Assembly: GCA_018398575.1 (NCBI GenBank)
Contig: JAGTXZ010000003.1
Location: forward strand, 1,178,001-1,242,000
Source of the DNA: Ampelomyces quisqualis
Taxonomy: Eukaryota; Ascomycota; Dothideomycetes; Pleosporales; Phaeosphaeriaceae
Direction of reading: 5' to 3'
DNA: 64,000 bases
In this document: positions 25,891-37,600 of the stretch, in pieces
Layout: every line of letters begins with the position of its first letter
How positions within the stretch are numbered: the first letter of the stretch is position 1
Notes under the pieces: model-generated
Databases searched by the model: none
What the model was told of the DNA's origin: nothing
Seen by the model: only the letters and a program-made list of their open reading frames with translations
Translations under genes and position numbers: made by a program

Positions 25891-26342
25891 CAGTGTTTCT
25901 AGGGGGAATTCTGCGGGGTTTTTTTACACGATTCTACGCGGGGTATTTAACACCGCGTTTGTACTGCAGTGCCCGGGATACCAGTAGTCACGCATACACC
26001 CTAAACATATGCGCGCAGGGGTCGCTGGTAGACCACTCTACTTACTTACCTCTGCATAGACTTATTTACATTGATGTCCCAGGTGGTAATTCTATATGAA
26101 TTTTAGGCAGATTCTAGCTCTGTACCAAAGTACAGGACAAATGGAAATCAAGGCCCCATCACGTCATCTAGCCAAATGCCGAGGTTCTCCGCGCTGCTCC
26201 TGAACTCAAGCTACCACTCTAGGATGCTTGCATGGTATCTAACGTCCTGCAGAAGTAGGAGCATACTTTGTATCCTCTATTTTGTATTGTGTCGCGCATC
26301 GTCCTATCCTGTCGTCTCTTGCACTAAAGCAGGGAGCCAATC
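25891..26342. other. Boundary and 5' flank of the ligase gene
   Basis: The RIP signature ends at about 25,900. The following 440 bp has normal composition and no gene I can support. It must contain the promoter of the ligase gene starting at 26343. No clear TATA box stands out. Confidence 0.5.
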
Positions 26343-28048
26343 ATGCTGACCAAGTCACCATTCCCCAATGTTGAGATTCCGGACACCGACCTCTGGGGGC
26401 TGATGTTTGATCGCAAAGACCGGGACTTTCCAGACGACAAAGTTATATACCGCGCGATCGACTCAGAAAGAAAACATACTTTCGCGGACACCAAGACTCT
26501 CGCAAAATTATTTGGTGAAGGGTTGCGGAATTTGTGGGATTGGCAGAAGGACGAGGTGCTTGCCTTATACGCGCCGAATGACATCGACATCGCACCCGTC
26601 ATATATGGAACTTTTTTCGCTGGTGGGATTGTTACTCCCGCAAACCCGGGCTACTCTGCAGATGAATTAGCGTACCAGCTTCACAACTCTGGAGCTCATG
26701 CACTTGTCACAACAAAACAGTACCTCAATACTGCTTTGGAAGCTGCAAGAAAAGTTGGCATCCATGATGATAGGGTCATTCTTCTCGGTGTCGAGAAGGA
26801 TGAGAGCCATCGGGTGAAACATTGGTCCAACATTCGAACGACGTCAGGGGCGCTGCATTACCGGAGACGAAGAGCAAACCCTGAAGATCTGGCTTTCCTT
26901 GCGTTTTCATCGGGCACGACGGGTCTACCAAAGGGCGTAATGCTGACACATCGCAATATAGTTGCCGACCTTCTGCTTGTAAAGAATTCAGTCGGCAACT
27001 GGTACACATCTGCGAACGACAAGTTTTTAGGCATCCTTCCATTCTTTCATATTTATGGTCTGACTGGGCTGGTGCACCAAACTTTGCATCGTGGCATTGA
27101 GATTGTAGTGATGCCTGCTTTCGATATGGAGACATTCTTAAAAGCGATCCAGGAACACCGAATTAGCTTCATTTATGTTGCGCCTCCTGTCATTGTGCGT
27201 TTGTCGAGGGACAAGATGGTGGACAAATACGACTTGTCTTCGATAAAGATGATCACGAGCGGCGCAGCACCCCTCACCAAGGAGCTCGTGGACGCGGTGC
27301 ATAAGAGATTAAAGATCAAGATCAACCAAGCTTACGGATTGAGTGAAACCAGTCCAATGACACATACTCAGGTACGTCAGCACAGGTACATGAAAGCTTT
27401 TGGCACTCACTGATCGTATAGCCATGGGACGAATGGTATAGCTCCGTGGGCTCTGTTGGCAAGATGTTTCCCAATATGCTCGCTAAATATATGTCTGCTG
27501 AAGGTAAGGAGCTTGGGCCAGGAGAGGCAGGTGAACTTTGGTTGAGTGGTCCAAATATCTTCAAAGGCTATTGGAAAAACGAAGCTGCGACCAAAGACTC
27601 GCTCACCAAGGATGGATTCTTCAAGACAGGCGACATCGGTTTCCAGGACGAGCAGCATAATTTCTACATCACAGACCGAGTCAAAGAGTTGATCAAGTAC
27701 AAAGGCTTCCAGGTACCGCCAGCTGAGCTCGAGGGCAAGCTCTTGGAAAGCGAGCTAGTGGATGACGTTGCGGTGATTGGTGTCAACGACGAAGAGCAAC
27801 ATACAGAAGTTCCACGAGCCTACATTGTTGCTGCACAAGACAAATGTCCACAAGCCGGGGAAAGCGAGGCCCAGTCTATCGTCAATTGGCTTAGCAAGAA
27901 GGTAGCAAATCACAAGAGGCTAAGAGGAGGAATTGTATTTATTGATGAGATTCCAAAGAGTACAAGTGGCAAAATTTTAAGGCGTGTGTTGAAGGAGCGA
28001 AGCAAGGAAGATGCTCCTCTCGGTCTTACTCCGCGTGCGAAGTTGTGA
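26343..28048 (+). CDS. 4-coumarate-CoA-ligase-like acyl-CoA synthetase, peroxisomal
   Basis: This is an AMP-forming acid-CoA ligase (ANL superfamily): it adenylates a carboxylic acid with ATP and transfers it to CoA. Two exons, 26343-27371 and 27422-28048, are joined by a 50-bp phase-0 intron (GTACGT..TATAG) and give 551 residues, the usual size. The P-loop motif SSGTTGLPKG is at 189-198, YGLSE at 331-335, then GELWLSGPN, KTGDIGF, ITDRVKELIKYKGF and the catalytic Lys in KSTSGKILRR near the C-terminus. The last residues are AKL, a type 1 peroxisomal targeting signal, which suggests fatty or aryl acid activation in peroxisomes. The substrate cannot be told from sequence. The gene starts only 440 bp from the RIP block but shows no RIP damage. 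The neighbours do not indicate a biosynthetic cluster. Confidence 0.92.
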
Positions 28049-28260
28049 GACATTTTAAGACGACTCTAGATAGTGAAAGAGCATTACAGTTTTACAATGC
28101 CAACACTCGATTGGTTCACTGGTGAGCCTTGCGCCTTTGCACCGACCTCGCTCTAGCTTCTGAGTCTCAGCTGGATATAATTTCGAAGTTTTCTCTCCCT
28201 CTCCCTCTTACTTTTAGATCACAACACCTCGACTCTCTCGACCCCCTTCAAACACCAACC

Positions 28261-29226
28261 ATGACAGAAGTGCAACCCCATATCTCGACATCGTCTAAAA
28301 CATCCAATTCGCTTCTTCTCCAATTACCTGGCGAAATTCGAAACCGTATTTGGCAATTCGCGTTGACGTCCTCAGGACCTTTACACCACCGCCAGCCACG
28401 TACCAGATCAAACCAGCAGCTAAATGTAGCTTCCCACCACCATCGACTGGTTGAAGAAAAGTACATACTTGATGTATCAACCCTCAACCATCCCTCGTTC
28501 AACAAGCTCAAGTTTGTGAACCGCCAACTTTGGGCTGAGACAGCTGGCTTGGAGCTGCATTTCAATGCGGTCTTGTTCTCTTCTCACATCATACGCGAAT
28601 ACAACCGTGATCCCAACGCCAGCAATGACAGGTTCATAAAAAAGTGTGCAGAAGAGTGGTTCTTCAGCTTCTGTGCACCAATGAGAGTACATTGTGTGGA
28701 TTGGCTCAAGACAGTCATCATTGCTCCGGATCTCCAAGTCTGGAGCCTATTGCAAGGGTGTTCCCCGCCGATGCCCCATCTGCCCATGCTGGCGATGTTC
28801 TGCAAATCGCATCCTAGCGTCCAGATTCGCTACCAGTTCGACGATTTCAGGTTCGGAGACAAGTGCAGCAACTCATCACTGAAGTTTATGCAAGTGGGCG
28901 TGGCTCTGACGGTCGCATTGAAAGGCGACAAAGATGGGGAAGATGCTGCACTTGCTCTCCTGGGAAGTCTGCCGTGTATTCGAGAAGACAACAAGTTAGC
29001 GCGCAACTGGCGTGAGACTTGGAACATCCAATACCTCATGAAAGATGTCAAGAACTTCGCATTCTGGCCGAAGATGAATAGCAAGTATGCTCAAGACGCC
29101 CATGCCCGTTCTTGCCACTTGAGAAAGGACGCGTACGTGCTTCTAGCCAATGACTCTCAGCTCCTTGTTGCGTGGCTGCGCTATACGAAATTGTGGTGTG
29201 AGCATGGAATTTCCAACACAGTTTGA
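28261..29226 (+). CDS. 2EXR/F-box-like protein, copy 1
   Basis: A single exon encodes 321 residues. The start at 28261 (AACC-ATG) is preferred because the open frame upstream has no in-frame ATG. The N-terminus has LLQLPGEIRNRIWQFAL at about 19-35, the leucine/proline F-box-like or 2EXR motif of a large fungal family. KLKFVNRQLWAET at 82-94 is the second conserved block. Function in this family is unknown; an adaptor role in protein turnover is often guessed but not shown here. The next gene downstream in the same direction is a diverged paralogue, a third lies at 56,791, and a broken piece sits at 43,098, so the family is expanding locally. Confidence 0.8.
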   Translation: MTEVQPHISTSSKTSNSLLLQLPGEIRNRIWQFALTSSGPLHHRQPRTRSNQQLNVASHHHRLVEEKYILDVSTLNHPSFNKLKFVNRQLWAETAGLELHFNAVLFSSHIIREYNRDPNASNDRFIKKCAEEWFFSFCAPMRVHCVDWLKTVIIAPDLQVWSLLQGCSPPMPHLPMLAMFCKSHPSVQIRYQFDDFRFGDKCSNSSLKFMQVGVALTVALKGDKDGEDAALALLGSLPCIREDNKLARNWRETWNIQYLMKDVKNFAFWPKMNSKYAQDAHARSCHLRKDAYVLLANDSQLLVAWLRYTKLWCEHGISNTV

Positions 29227-29885
29227 TACCCCCGGCGTGAGTTAGCAGACGGACATATTCTTCTATCGAAGGAATTCGATTTGTGTCAGGCGATCGGTGT
29301 GATCCCTGGCAGACACTGACCTCTACCTTAGTAGGAGAGAATGATCTAGCTCGTAGATTTCTTATCTTTATGAACGCGTGGTTGTTCATACCCACCCCAC
29401 GAGCCGAGCAAATACACTCTTTGTAGACAGTAGTCAGAACAGTTCTTTCTCCAAGCTTGCTTAGCTTCAACACTCGTTACCATCAAGCATCTCTTTGCCC
29501 TTACACCTAACAAAAATTAAGAAAGCTACAATCTTTGTAAGGCGTAACTCTGGCGAAGGGAATAAGCACAAGAAAGTAAAATTCAATATCTTCGTAGCAA
29601 CAACTTGACGTCTTTGCAAGAACTTATGTGCAGAGGTATAGGTTTTCGCGCTAAAGTGAAGACTACTAGCCAAACGTCCTTTGCCTCGCCTCCGCATAGT
29701 GCTCTTTTGTGGTTCCCTAAATGTGTCCCATGGTACCGAAGGCCCTAAAGACTACCGGTATGGCAGCACCCAATCAACGAACCATAGTTCTGCTTGCAAA
29801 GTATTTTCATAAATGCCCCATCTTTGGTGAGCACCATTTTTTCCCACTCAAATCGCTGTCAGCTGTATACACTTCATCCCCAAAC

Positions 29886-30704
29886 ATGGTCGACACACGT
29901 TCCTATGCAGCTCTCAAGGGGATTCCCCACCTGTTGCAATATTCAGGGGAGATACGGAATCTCATATATCGATTCGTACTTTCCAGCCCATATCCGCTAC
30001 ACTACTACGCCTCCGACACGTTCGGATGTCTTGGCCTGCTTTGCGAACCTGGCCCCCGAGATCTTAAGAGACATGTAAATCAGCTTAAGAACGTCAATCG
30101 GCAGCTTCGCGTGGAGACCTCGGACCTCGAGCTGCGATTCAACGAAGTGTACCTTTCGCAAGAGGAGCTCGGATGGGTTGGAAGGAACTCTGGGGCGATT
30201 TTCCCGTTCCTCGAGGACATTCCCGCGCCAAGGTTGTCATGGCTCACGAAGGTGACGATACGCCCGCCCAAGCTCGACGTCCACAGGGAATGGAAGAAAG
30301 CTATCTCAACCAGAGCCGATATTGCCCAACTCTTCCCCGATGAGCCGCTTCCGACTATATACTTCATCCTTCCGTCACTTACAGCAGGACCCGAAATCCC
30401 TACTGCACTGTTCATGCTGCACGGCCTAGCCATCTCATGGAAGCTACGGGGCGACGGGCCGTCGTGGGCGCTACTGCATATGGTTTGTGAAGAGGCGCGA
30501 GCTGGCATCAGGGAGCAAATTACAGGAATGGAACACCTTCACTTCCTAGTACCACGATTCCGGCTGGTTCCCAATCAACAGGAGATTGACGCATCTTGGA
30601 TCAGGTATGCGGCGCGAGATGTACCCAAGTCGACAGAGCATCGTGGTCGACTCTTGAGACATTGGATATACCACGCGGTGAAGTGGACAAGGAATGGGAT
30701 GTGA
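29886..30704 (+). CDS. 2EXR/F-box-like protein, copy 2
   Basis: A single exon encodes 272 residues from 29886 (CAAAC-ATGG context). An in-frame ATG at 29721 would add 55 residues of non-conserved sequence and is less likely. GEIRNLIYRFVLSS near residue 21 and QLKNVNRQLRVETSDLELRF at 66-85 match copy 1 (KLKFVNRQLWAETAGLELHF), so this is a tandem duplicate 660 bp downstream of it. No catalytic motif or transmembrane segment is seen. The function is unknown. Confidence 0.78.
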   Translation: MVDTRSYAALKGIPHLLQYSGEIRNLIYRFVLSSPYPLHYYASDTFGCLGLLCEPGPRDLKRHVNQLKNVNRQLRVETSDLELRFNEVYLSQEELGWVGRNSGAIFPFLEDIPAPRLSWLTKVTIRPPKLDVHREWKKAISTRADIAQLFPDEPLPTIYFILPSLTAGPEIPTALFMLHGLAISWKLRGDGPSWALLHMVCEEARAGIREQITGMEHLHFLVPRFRLVPNQQEIDASWIRYAARDVPKSTEHRGRLLRHWIYHAVKWTRNGM

Positions 30705-32256
30705 ACAGGGCTCGAGGTATTCGCGAAGGAAGGGTCGGCTCTCACCTTGACTTGAACAAGACTGTGCGACTTGAGAGCTTTTGTTTGCTCGGTGCAAGGA
30801 TGGGACACGCGTGGTGAGCGGCAATCCAATCATGCGTCATTTGTGATGGGTGACACTGTACCACCTAATTCCGCAATTGAAAACGAAAGAGTCATGTATC
30901 GTCGGGGTCCGCTTGACTTGTCGTTCGACGACTGCTGGCTTCTCGAGTTAGCCACGTACGAAGTACTCACGCTAACTCGCAGCAACCGTGCGATAAGAAA
31001 TAGACATGGAGTTAGTGAAGTTTGATGAAAAGACAGAAGCGTAAAAACTTTTGATTCTACAAAATATATCCCAGCTATGGACTAAGCTCCAATTCGAAGA
31101 AGCGCCAGGTGCGAGCCCAAGAACTTTGCCAGCATGGTATCTAGCTTCACGACGCGCAAAACACAGACTTTGACCAGAGCATACAGTGCGAAATCACCAT
31201 CAAGTATCCAAACAAGCTTTGCCGAAATGGAAAGAGCTCGACAACGGTCCAAGCACCTGCACATCTAATACATGTACTCGGTACATATCCCATACCTCGC
31301 CCTCCACCCGCCTCCAGCTAGGGAGCTTTGAATACCCGCTACTGAATACCCGCTACCAGCCTCCTACCCCTCTTCTTCCCAGCCGCTATAAATTGTTCCT
31401 GCCTCGCCTCGCCCCGTCCCCCCCAAAAAATAAGAAAGAGAAAAAAAAAACAAGAAAGAGAAAACATACCTCGTCCTGTCCACCGCGCTAAGTCGTGCCG
31501 GCCCGGCGCGGCGCGATGTAGCATGGAGAGAAAAAAAAACAGGAAAAGAAAAAAGCGGAGAAGAAAAAAAAGTCCCTAACAAACGTAATGGGGCCATGTA
31601 CGCATGTTTTTTTTTTGCGTAGAAAAACAAAGTCTTGGTTGGTTGGTTGGTTGGTTAGTTGGATGGACGGGCAGGCAGGGGGATAATCGTGTATTTTGGT
31701 TGAGTTTGTATATATTTTGGTCTCATGTTACTAGGTGTTTGATACATACACGCACAACACACACATCAACCTTAAGCGCCACTGATGAAATGGTTGAATA
31801 GGGAAGTGGGGGGTGATAAATCAGGGCCCGCGAATCCTAAGCCCGTCGTCGTGGTAAATTTGCCCTAATGCTGAATGTCCCGAAACACCACACCACACTA
31901 CACCGGTCTATGAAAAGGCTGTACAAAACTCCTCATGCTAAAGTACCTGGAGGGCCGAGGGTGTTCTTCTTGAAATCTCGCCCGAAGTAGAAAGCCCGTA
32001 AAGAAAGCGCCAAGGTGTATGCCCACATGTGAAAATCAAGCCGAAGCTACCAAAGCTTTTTAGTATCCGTGATTTGCCATGTCGTCGTGATCAAGATGGT
32101 GGGAGAGTGCCCTGTATGCAAAGCTGCCGAATACCCGCTTATACTTCTTCTTTCGCAGTTATCGTCAAGTCGAGAGAAGGAGAGAAATGTCGTCATGTGT
32201 GTGGTCGGAAATGGTCCGCTATATTTCGGAAGATCCGCTTTGCTCAGTGCCTTTCT
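30705..32256. other. Gene-free interval with homopolymers and a (TTGG)n microsatellite
   Basis: Open frames here are short and lack protein-like character. The interval contains A-rich/T-rich runs at about 31,424-31,620, a TTGG tetranucleotide array at 31,634-31,662, and presumably the 3' UTR of the zinc-finger gene on the - strand. I see no RNA gene. Confidence 0.5.
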
Positions 32257-34317
32257 CTAAGCATTGCTGTTGCCCCACGGGTTGTTTTCGCGTGCCAGGC
32301 CCGAGGATGCAGTAGCGCGATGACTGCCAACGGGCGCAAGGTTAGGGCTTGCCTTTCCACCACCACTCCCCCAGGAGAGACCACTCAGGCGCTTGTTGCT
32401 AGTGCTCGATGTGGTTGAGGCACCGTCCTTACTCTTGGCGAGATCTTCTTCTTCTTCCATACTGAACAGGCCTTGCTCTTCCTCGATGCGCTCGCGGTTG
32501 ATGCTGCTGCTGCTGACTGCGCGATCCATGCCGAGACGACCACCAGAGCTCCCGACACTGGATCCAGAGGTAACGCGGTTGATACCCGGGTGCATGGGGT
32601 TGCTCGTGAAGCCAGACTCTTCGCGCCCGGAAAGTCGAGTGCGTTGCATCTGCTGGCTGAGCATGCCTATGGACGCGTGGCGTGGTGGAGAAGATACGAA
32701 CGGACCGGCGTCGCTGGTAGTAGGTCGGTTGATGGCACGCAGAGAAGGGCTGGCGCCGGGATGGAGACTCGAGTTGCGTAACGGTGATCCGACATGACCA
32801 AAAGCCGACGCTCCCGGTGATGCTGATTCGAAACCTCCGTTGTACGTGGGTTGTGATTTACCCCACAGAGATGAGAATCGTGAAGGAGACGAGGTAGCTC
32901 CGTTCGGAGAACCCATCTTCAGATCCGAAGCGGTTGGGGAGGCAGCCAACCGCGACACGGAGGGCCGATGTGACAACGAGTTTGCGTCCAGGTCGGCCTG
33001 ATCGCGGGAAAAGCGACGCATCTTCTCTTGTGGGGTGAGCAGGTCACTGAGCGAGTTTGGCAGCAAGTCCTCCTCGAACTGGCCAATCATATCCGAGTCA
33101 TCCCAATCATCGTCCTTGAAGACTGGCCGTGCTCCCACGCTCGATGACATGATGCCCCGCGATCGGTTGGCCGCGAGCTCAGAATGAAGCACCCGCCGGC
33201 CAGCGGGCTGCTCCACCGACTCGGGCGGTGACGAGCCTAGCATAGCTCGATTCCGCGAGCCATGGCCAAACACGGAATCATGCAGATTCCGGATCGCGGG
33301 CGAGTCGACGGGGTACGAGGACGGCGGAGAGCCTGCGAGAAACTTGGCGGGGACTGACGAGGCAATCGGGCCGTAACGGGCCATGTGAGAGATTCCCTGG
33401 CTATCGAACGAGGCCGGGAGTGGGACGTCCATGACACTGAGGCCCTTTTGCACGGGGGAGAGCGGTATCCTGCTGTTCTCATCGGGCGGAGATCCGTAGT
33501 TGGAGCCAGGGTGCGACGAGAAGGTGGTGTCGATGGTGGGAATCATGTCGTACTGGTTCTTGTGGGTTGCGTAGCCGTCGTGCATGCCGTACGGGTAGCC
33601 GGGCTGCATGGGCGCCATGTGTGCCTGCATGGTGAGCAGGGAGCTGTTGGGAGGGAGTTCGGGGCCGTGTGGAATGTGCATGCGGCCAAAGGTTCCTCCG
33701 CCGGCGTGGCGGTTGACGACGTGGCCGTTGGGCAGGATGTGGGCGAGAGCGCATTTGTGGCCGAACTTGCAGTTTCCCTGCGGCCGTGTCAGCTGCCTGG
33801 TGTGCCCCGTCCAGCGACGACGCTACCTTTGTGAAGTATTTGCAGGGCGCGCGCTCGGTCATGGGCTCGTCCGAGTGCAGGAACGGGCAGGCCTTGCCCG
33901 CCTGGCACGCGCCTTGCCGGTAGAACTTGCAGGGCACGTGGGAGGTGTCTGTGGCAGTCAGCAGCCGTGCGGGAGGGGAGGGCCTGGCAGGCGCGACGCA
34001 CTCTTGTTGCTCGGGGGGCTGCGCGGACCGCCAAAGCCCGTGTCGCCGTGGGCGTGGGCGTGGGCGTTGATGCGCCCGCGCGGCACGGCCATGGGCGCGT
34101 TGCCGTTGGGACCCGCCATTGCGCCGTGGGAGCTGTGGTGGTGCAGGTCGCGCGAGGTGCGGCGGGAAAAGGGTGGTGGCGGGGCCTGTGGGTGATGGTG
34201 GGGCGGGTCGGCGGCATTCGAGTCCTGTCGGCCCTGCGGCGTGGGCGCAAAGGCTGTCATGGCGGAGCGCAGGGCAAGCGAGAGCCGCGAGCGGGCGGGA
34301 GTGCTTGATATGGTCAT
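32257..34317 (-). CDS. CCCH-type zinc-finger protein with two fingers
   Basis: Three exons (34317-34002, 33948-33827, 33777-32257) with introns of 53 and 49 bp encode about 652 residues. Two tandem CX7CX5CX3H fingers lie across exons 2 and 3: CKFYRQGACQAGKACPFLH and CKYFTKGNCKFGHKCALAH. The second finger is split by the intron, which supports the splice sites. The N-terminus is His/Pro-rich and the remaining 480 residues are Ser/Pro-rich and disordered, with an acidic patch near MEEEEDLAKSKDG. Such proteins bind RNA or DNA; yeast Lee1 and fission yeast Cps3 have a similar finger pair, but orthology is only a guess. An alternative start at 34260 would shorten the N-terminus by 19 residues. Confidence 0.85.
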
Positions 34318-34607
34318 GTTGATAGGTGTCACGTGCTTGCAGCGGCGGCAGCACCGACAGCTAGCCTCCACTTGACCTGTCACACACCAACTTACCTACT
34401 CGGCCGTGGGAGCACAGGCCGGCCAATCAACGGCTCACGCCTCACCACCAAGACTCAAGTCATCTGCGTTCGGATCAAGGCCCCGAGCCATCATCTGCAC
34501 CAGACCGCACCCACATCCAATACAAACTAGTCCTCATTGCTAAATATGCTGCTTTTCAACATACATGATCTCCACCCGTCTCATTCCCGCCACACCCCCC
34601 GAGTGGG

Positions 34608-37600
34608 CTACGAATGTCCAATCCTCAGTATCCCCGCCGAGCAACTATTGTTGTACCATTCGAGCGCCAGGTCATCCATCATGTGCACCTGCGGTATCCC
34701 CAGCCCGGCTGTGAACGCGTTGAACTGTATGCCCGAGAGCGCCCGGAACTCCTCGTTGAACGTGACTTGTGAAAGTCGACAGTGGATGTAGCCCCAGCAT
34801 GCTGCTATCGTCGTGTTTTGCTCCGCCACAAGCACCTCTCCCTTCAGCACCTCATCGTATCGGTACCCCGAGATGCGAAGCACGCACCGTGTGATGCCGC
34901 TGAGTGCACAGCCAAAGTACCCAGAGTACGCATTGAACCAGTATGCCGTGACTGATGCACGTGGTCCCGCACCGAGCTCGCCGGGCAGTAGCGTGCCTGA
35001 AAAGGGCTGGTTAGGAAGCAGCCGTCCCGTCAATGGGAGGAACATGGCCACATTGGGCTGCGAAATCGCAGGGAACGGCTCCCACTTGTCTGGCACATCC
35101 GTGTAGCCGTTCGCATAAAAGAGATGATGGTACGGATTCTTCAACCCATTCACTGCCAGTACATTCTCTCCACTGGGCCCAACAGTGGTGTCGTCAAAAT
35201 TGAGAGTGAAGTTGCCCGCCTCCCCGCATGAAGTCGGGCCAGGCACTTCCACCACCGCAGTCATCTCAGCCTGTGTACGTATCGCGCTTGGCATACTCCA
35301 AGGCACAAGCGTCTGAATCATCTGCCCAGCTACATCCCTCTTCACGTTGCGTCGAGCTGACTCCTCGTCTTCGTCGTAAATAGTCGTTACCACCGTCTTG
35401 AAGCTGCGTGTTCGTGACGTGAACACCTCAAAAGATGGTAGCGCCGAGAGTGCTGTTTGTGTGGTTGATCTAGTCGTCGGCGCAACCGTCTGTAGATCTG
35501 ATGGCAAAGGGCCGGTCACGGTAGGATACACACCCGTCCAGTATGATACCGTCGTTGTGATATCCGGCGTGGGAAACACAAAGCTGAACGCCATGCCGCC
35601 ATATGATATGACCCTTGTAGTGAGATCACGAGCCTCAGCCAATGAAGAGCCACTAGCACTGGGCGGCACTGTGGTCACTTGAGGATTCGTAATCGACAAC
35701 AACGACGAAGATGAGCTTGTACGCAGAGTACTTGACGAGGACGATGTGTTCACAGGTGGGACGAGTGTGCTGAAACTTCTCGTTAGACTGGCGCTCGACG
35801 ATCCAATCATGGTTCCGCTCGAGACGCTTATCGATAGTCTCGTGGTCGAAGTTGTCGTGGTCTGATTCAATGATGTAGAAGATGACCATGGTGAGGTAAG
35901 ACCACTAGTAGGACGGCTGTTAAGCGTCGACGTCGTGCTTGAGGAGCTCGATGTGGGGCCAGACGTGATAGATGACGATGAGGAGCTGGCAGAAGAACCA
36001 GCACTCGATGAAGCCGGTGGTATACTTGACGGCCATGTGAACTTACTCGAATCGGATGAAGTCGAGCTGGTATTTGATGACCCTGATGACGAAGTGGTTG
36101 CCCTAGAGCTAGTGCTGCTTGAAGATGACAGGGGCGACGTTGAAGATGGTACGATCGTCGTTGTCGAAACCAGTGTCAGTGTTGTCGTCAGCCCAGAAGA
36201 GATTCTCGTTGCTGTACTCGTGACGACTGAAAAAATCGTCGTGGCAGCCGGGCTGCTGGAGCTTGACGACGGACTGGGTAGTGATATAGTGAATCCGCCG
36301 CTCGAGGTCGAACTCGAAATCCTTGTTGGCGTTGCTGGGCTACTGAGGGATGTCGAGAATGAAGGTGTTACTGTATCTGATGTTGCAACTATCTCTGTAG
36401 TCGACAACATGGTCACGGTAGTGGTCAGTCCATCAGAGAGTTTACTGGTTAGCGTGGTGAAAATGCTTGATGTGACGGGTGGCGCCAGACTAGAGGACAC
36501 GATAGTCGAGGATGGACTTGTGCCTACCACAAGTGACTGGGTCAATGTTGGCACTGAACTGCCGGGATTGATGCTCAAAGTAACAAAGGAAAACGAAGTA
36601 GGTGTAGACCCGTGCGACGTAGAGGTGACGATGCTGATAAAAGTGCTGGTACTAGTTGTGATCAATCCGCCAGATATGGTGCTCGTGAGTGTAGTGAGAC
36701 GGCTTAACGTTGTTCGTGCTGTGGACTGTGACGCTCCAATAGTCGTCGTCGAAGTGCTTGTCAATGTAGTCGTCTGCCCACCTGGTATTGTGCTCGTTAT
36801 TATCAACAAGGCGGTCGATGTCGCCAAGGCCGGTAAGCTGTTCCCTGGTGATGTGGCCGTGACTGTGGTTGCAGACACTATTGTTAAAGTAGTCGTTTGG
36901 CCACCAGGAATCATACTTGTCAATGTTGTAGTCACGCTGGAGACCACAGGCGGCAGGATACTTGGGGCAGCCCCTGATGTTAACGTAAGAGAAGGGGCTG
37001 ACGCCGGGACTGATGGCGACGTGCCACTGCTAGATTGACCAGGGCTTGGTCTTGAGGGTGCAGACGGCACTGGAGGGAGTGTAGCGATAGTCGAGCCAAC
37101 AGATGTCGACAGCGATGGCACAGTTGTAGCGGACGACACTATAGATGGTGGTGTCGAAGGGTAACTAGTCGAACCCGACGAAGAGAAGCTGGAGGATGGA
37201 GTGACTGATATTGACGAAACAACAGGCGTAATGTCAGGCGTCCTTGTCGGTAGAGTGCTAAATTGACTTGGTGGGGCGATACTGTTCATCCATTCGGTGG
37301 TTCCGTTGACGACAGAAAAGTAGTATGTCCCTTGTGCTGGGTTGGAAGGTGAAGCGTTGATGAGAGAGACTGTAATGACTGGTCCTGGGACAGTGACATA
37401 GACAATGCTGCAGTTCGCATCGACAAAGGTAGTCTGGGCAGACACAGGTTGCAGCAGACGGAGAAGAAGTTCCACGACAATATAGCCTGCGAACATGACC
37501 AGACATGCCAATGACAGTGTCATGAACGTGTCTCGCCATCTCGGGCCGTGCAACGCTCGACCCAAAGCCCCAACAAAGTCACCAATCCATCGGTACGCAC

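Larger units (their letters stand above)
1..25900. repeat. AT-rich RIP-degraded transposon block
   Basis: The block is strongly AT-rich and broken by TAA/TAG in all frames, yet retroelement proteins can still be read where Gln and Trp codons have become stops, Asp has become Asn and zinc-ligand His and Cys have become Tyr. That is the signature of C-to-T change on both strands in duplicated DNA (RIP). Read by eye, TCA/TGA, CCA/TGG, TCG/CGA and CCG/CGG are nearly missing while ACA/TGT and GCA/TGC are common. The pattern stops abruptly at about 25,900, where GGG-rich and CCG-containing sequence begins. No intact host gene is visible inside. The few open frames of 60-75 codons here are chance survivors or pieces of the transposon frames listed separately. 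Confidence 0.93.

Noticed and set aside
25893..26099. 68-codon frame at the edge of the AT-rich block
   Set aside because: It straddles the composition boundary and has no protein-like features or conserved motif.
26343..30704. Secondary-metabolite or phenylpropanoid gene cluster around the ligase
   Set aside because: No polyketide synthase, peptide synthetase, P450, transporter or pathway regulator lies nearby; the neighbours are 2EXR-type genes.
31186..31491. 101-codon frame on the + strand
   Set aside because: It ends in a Lys-rich stretch produced by an A-rich low-complexity tract and overlaps similar frames on the other strand.
35935..37038. Long open frame of 367 codons on the + strand, Val/Asp/Glu-rich
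   Set aside because: It lies entirely inside the Ser/Thr-rich gene on the - strand and is the predictable mirror of its biased Ser/Thr codons; there is no start context and no domain.
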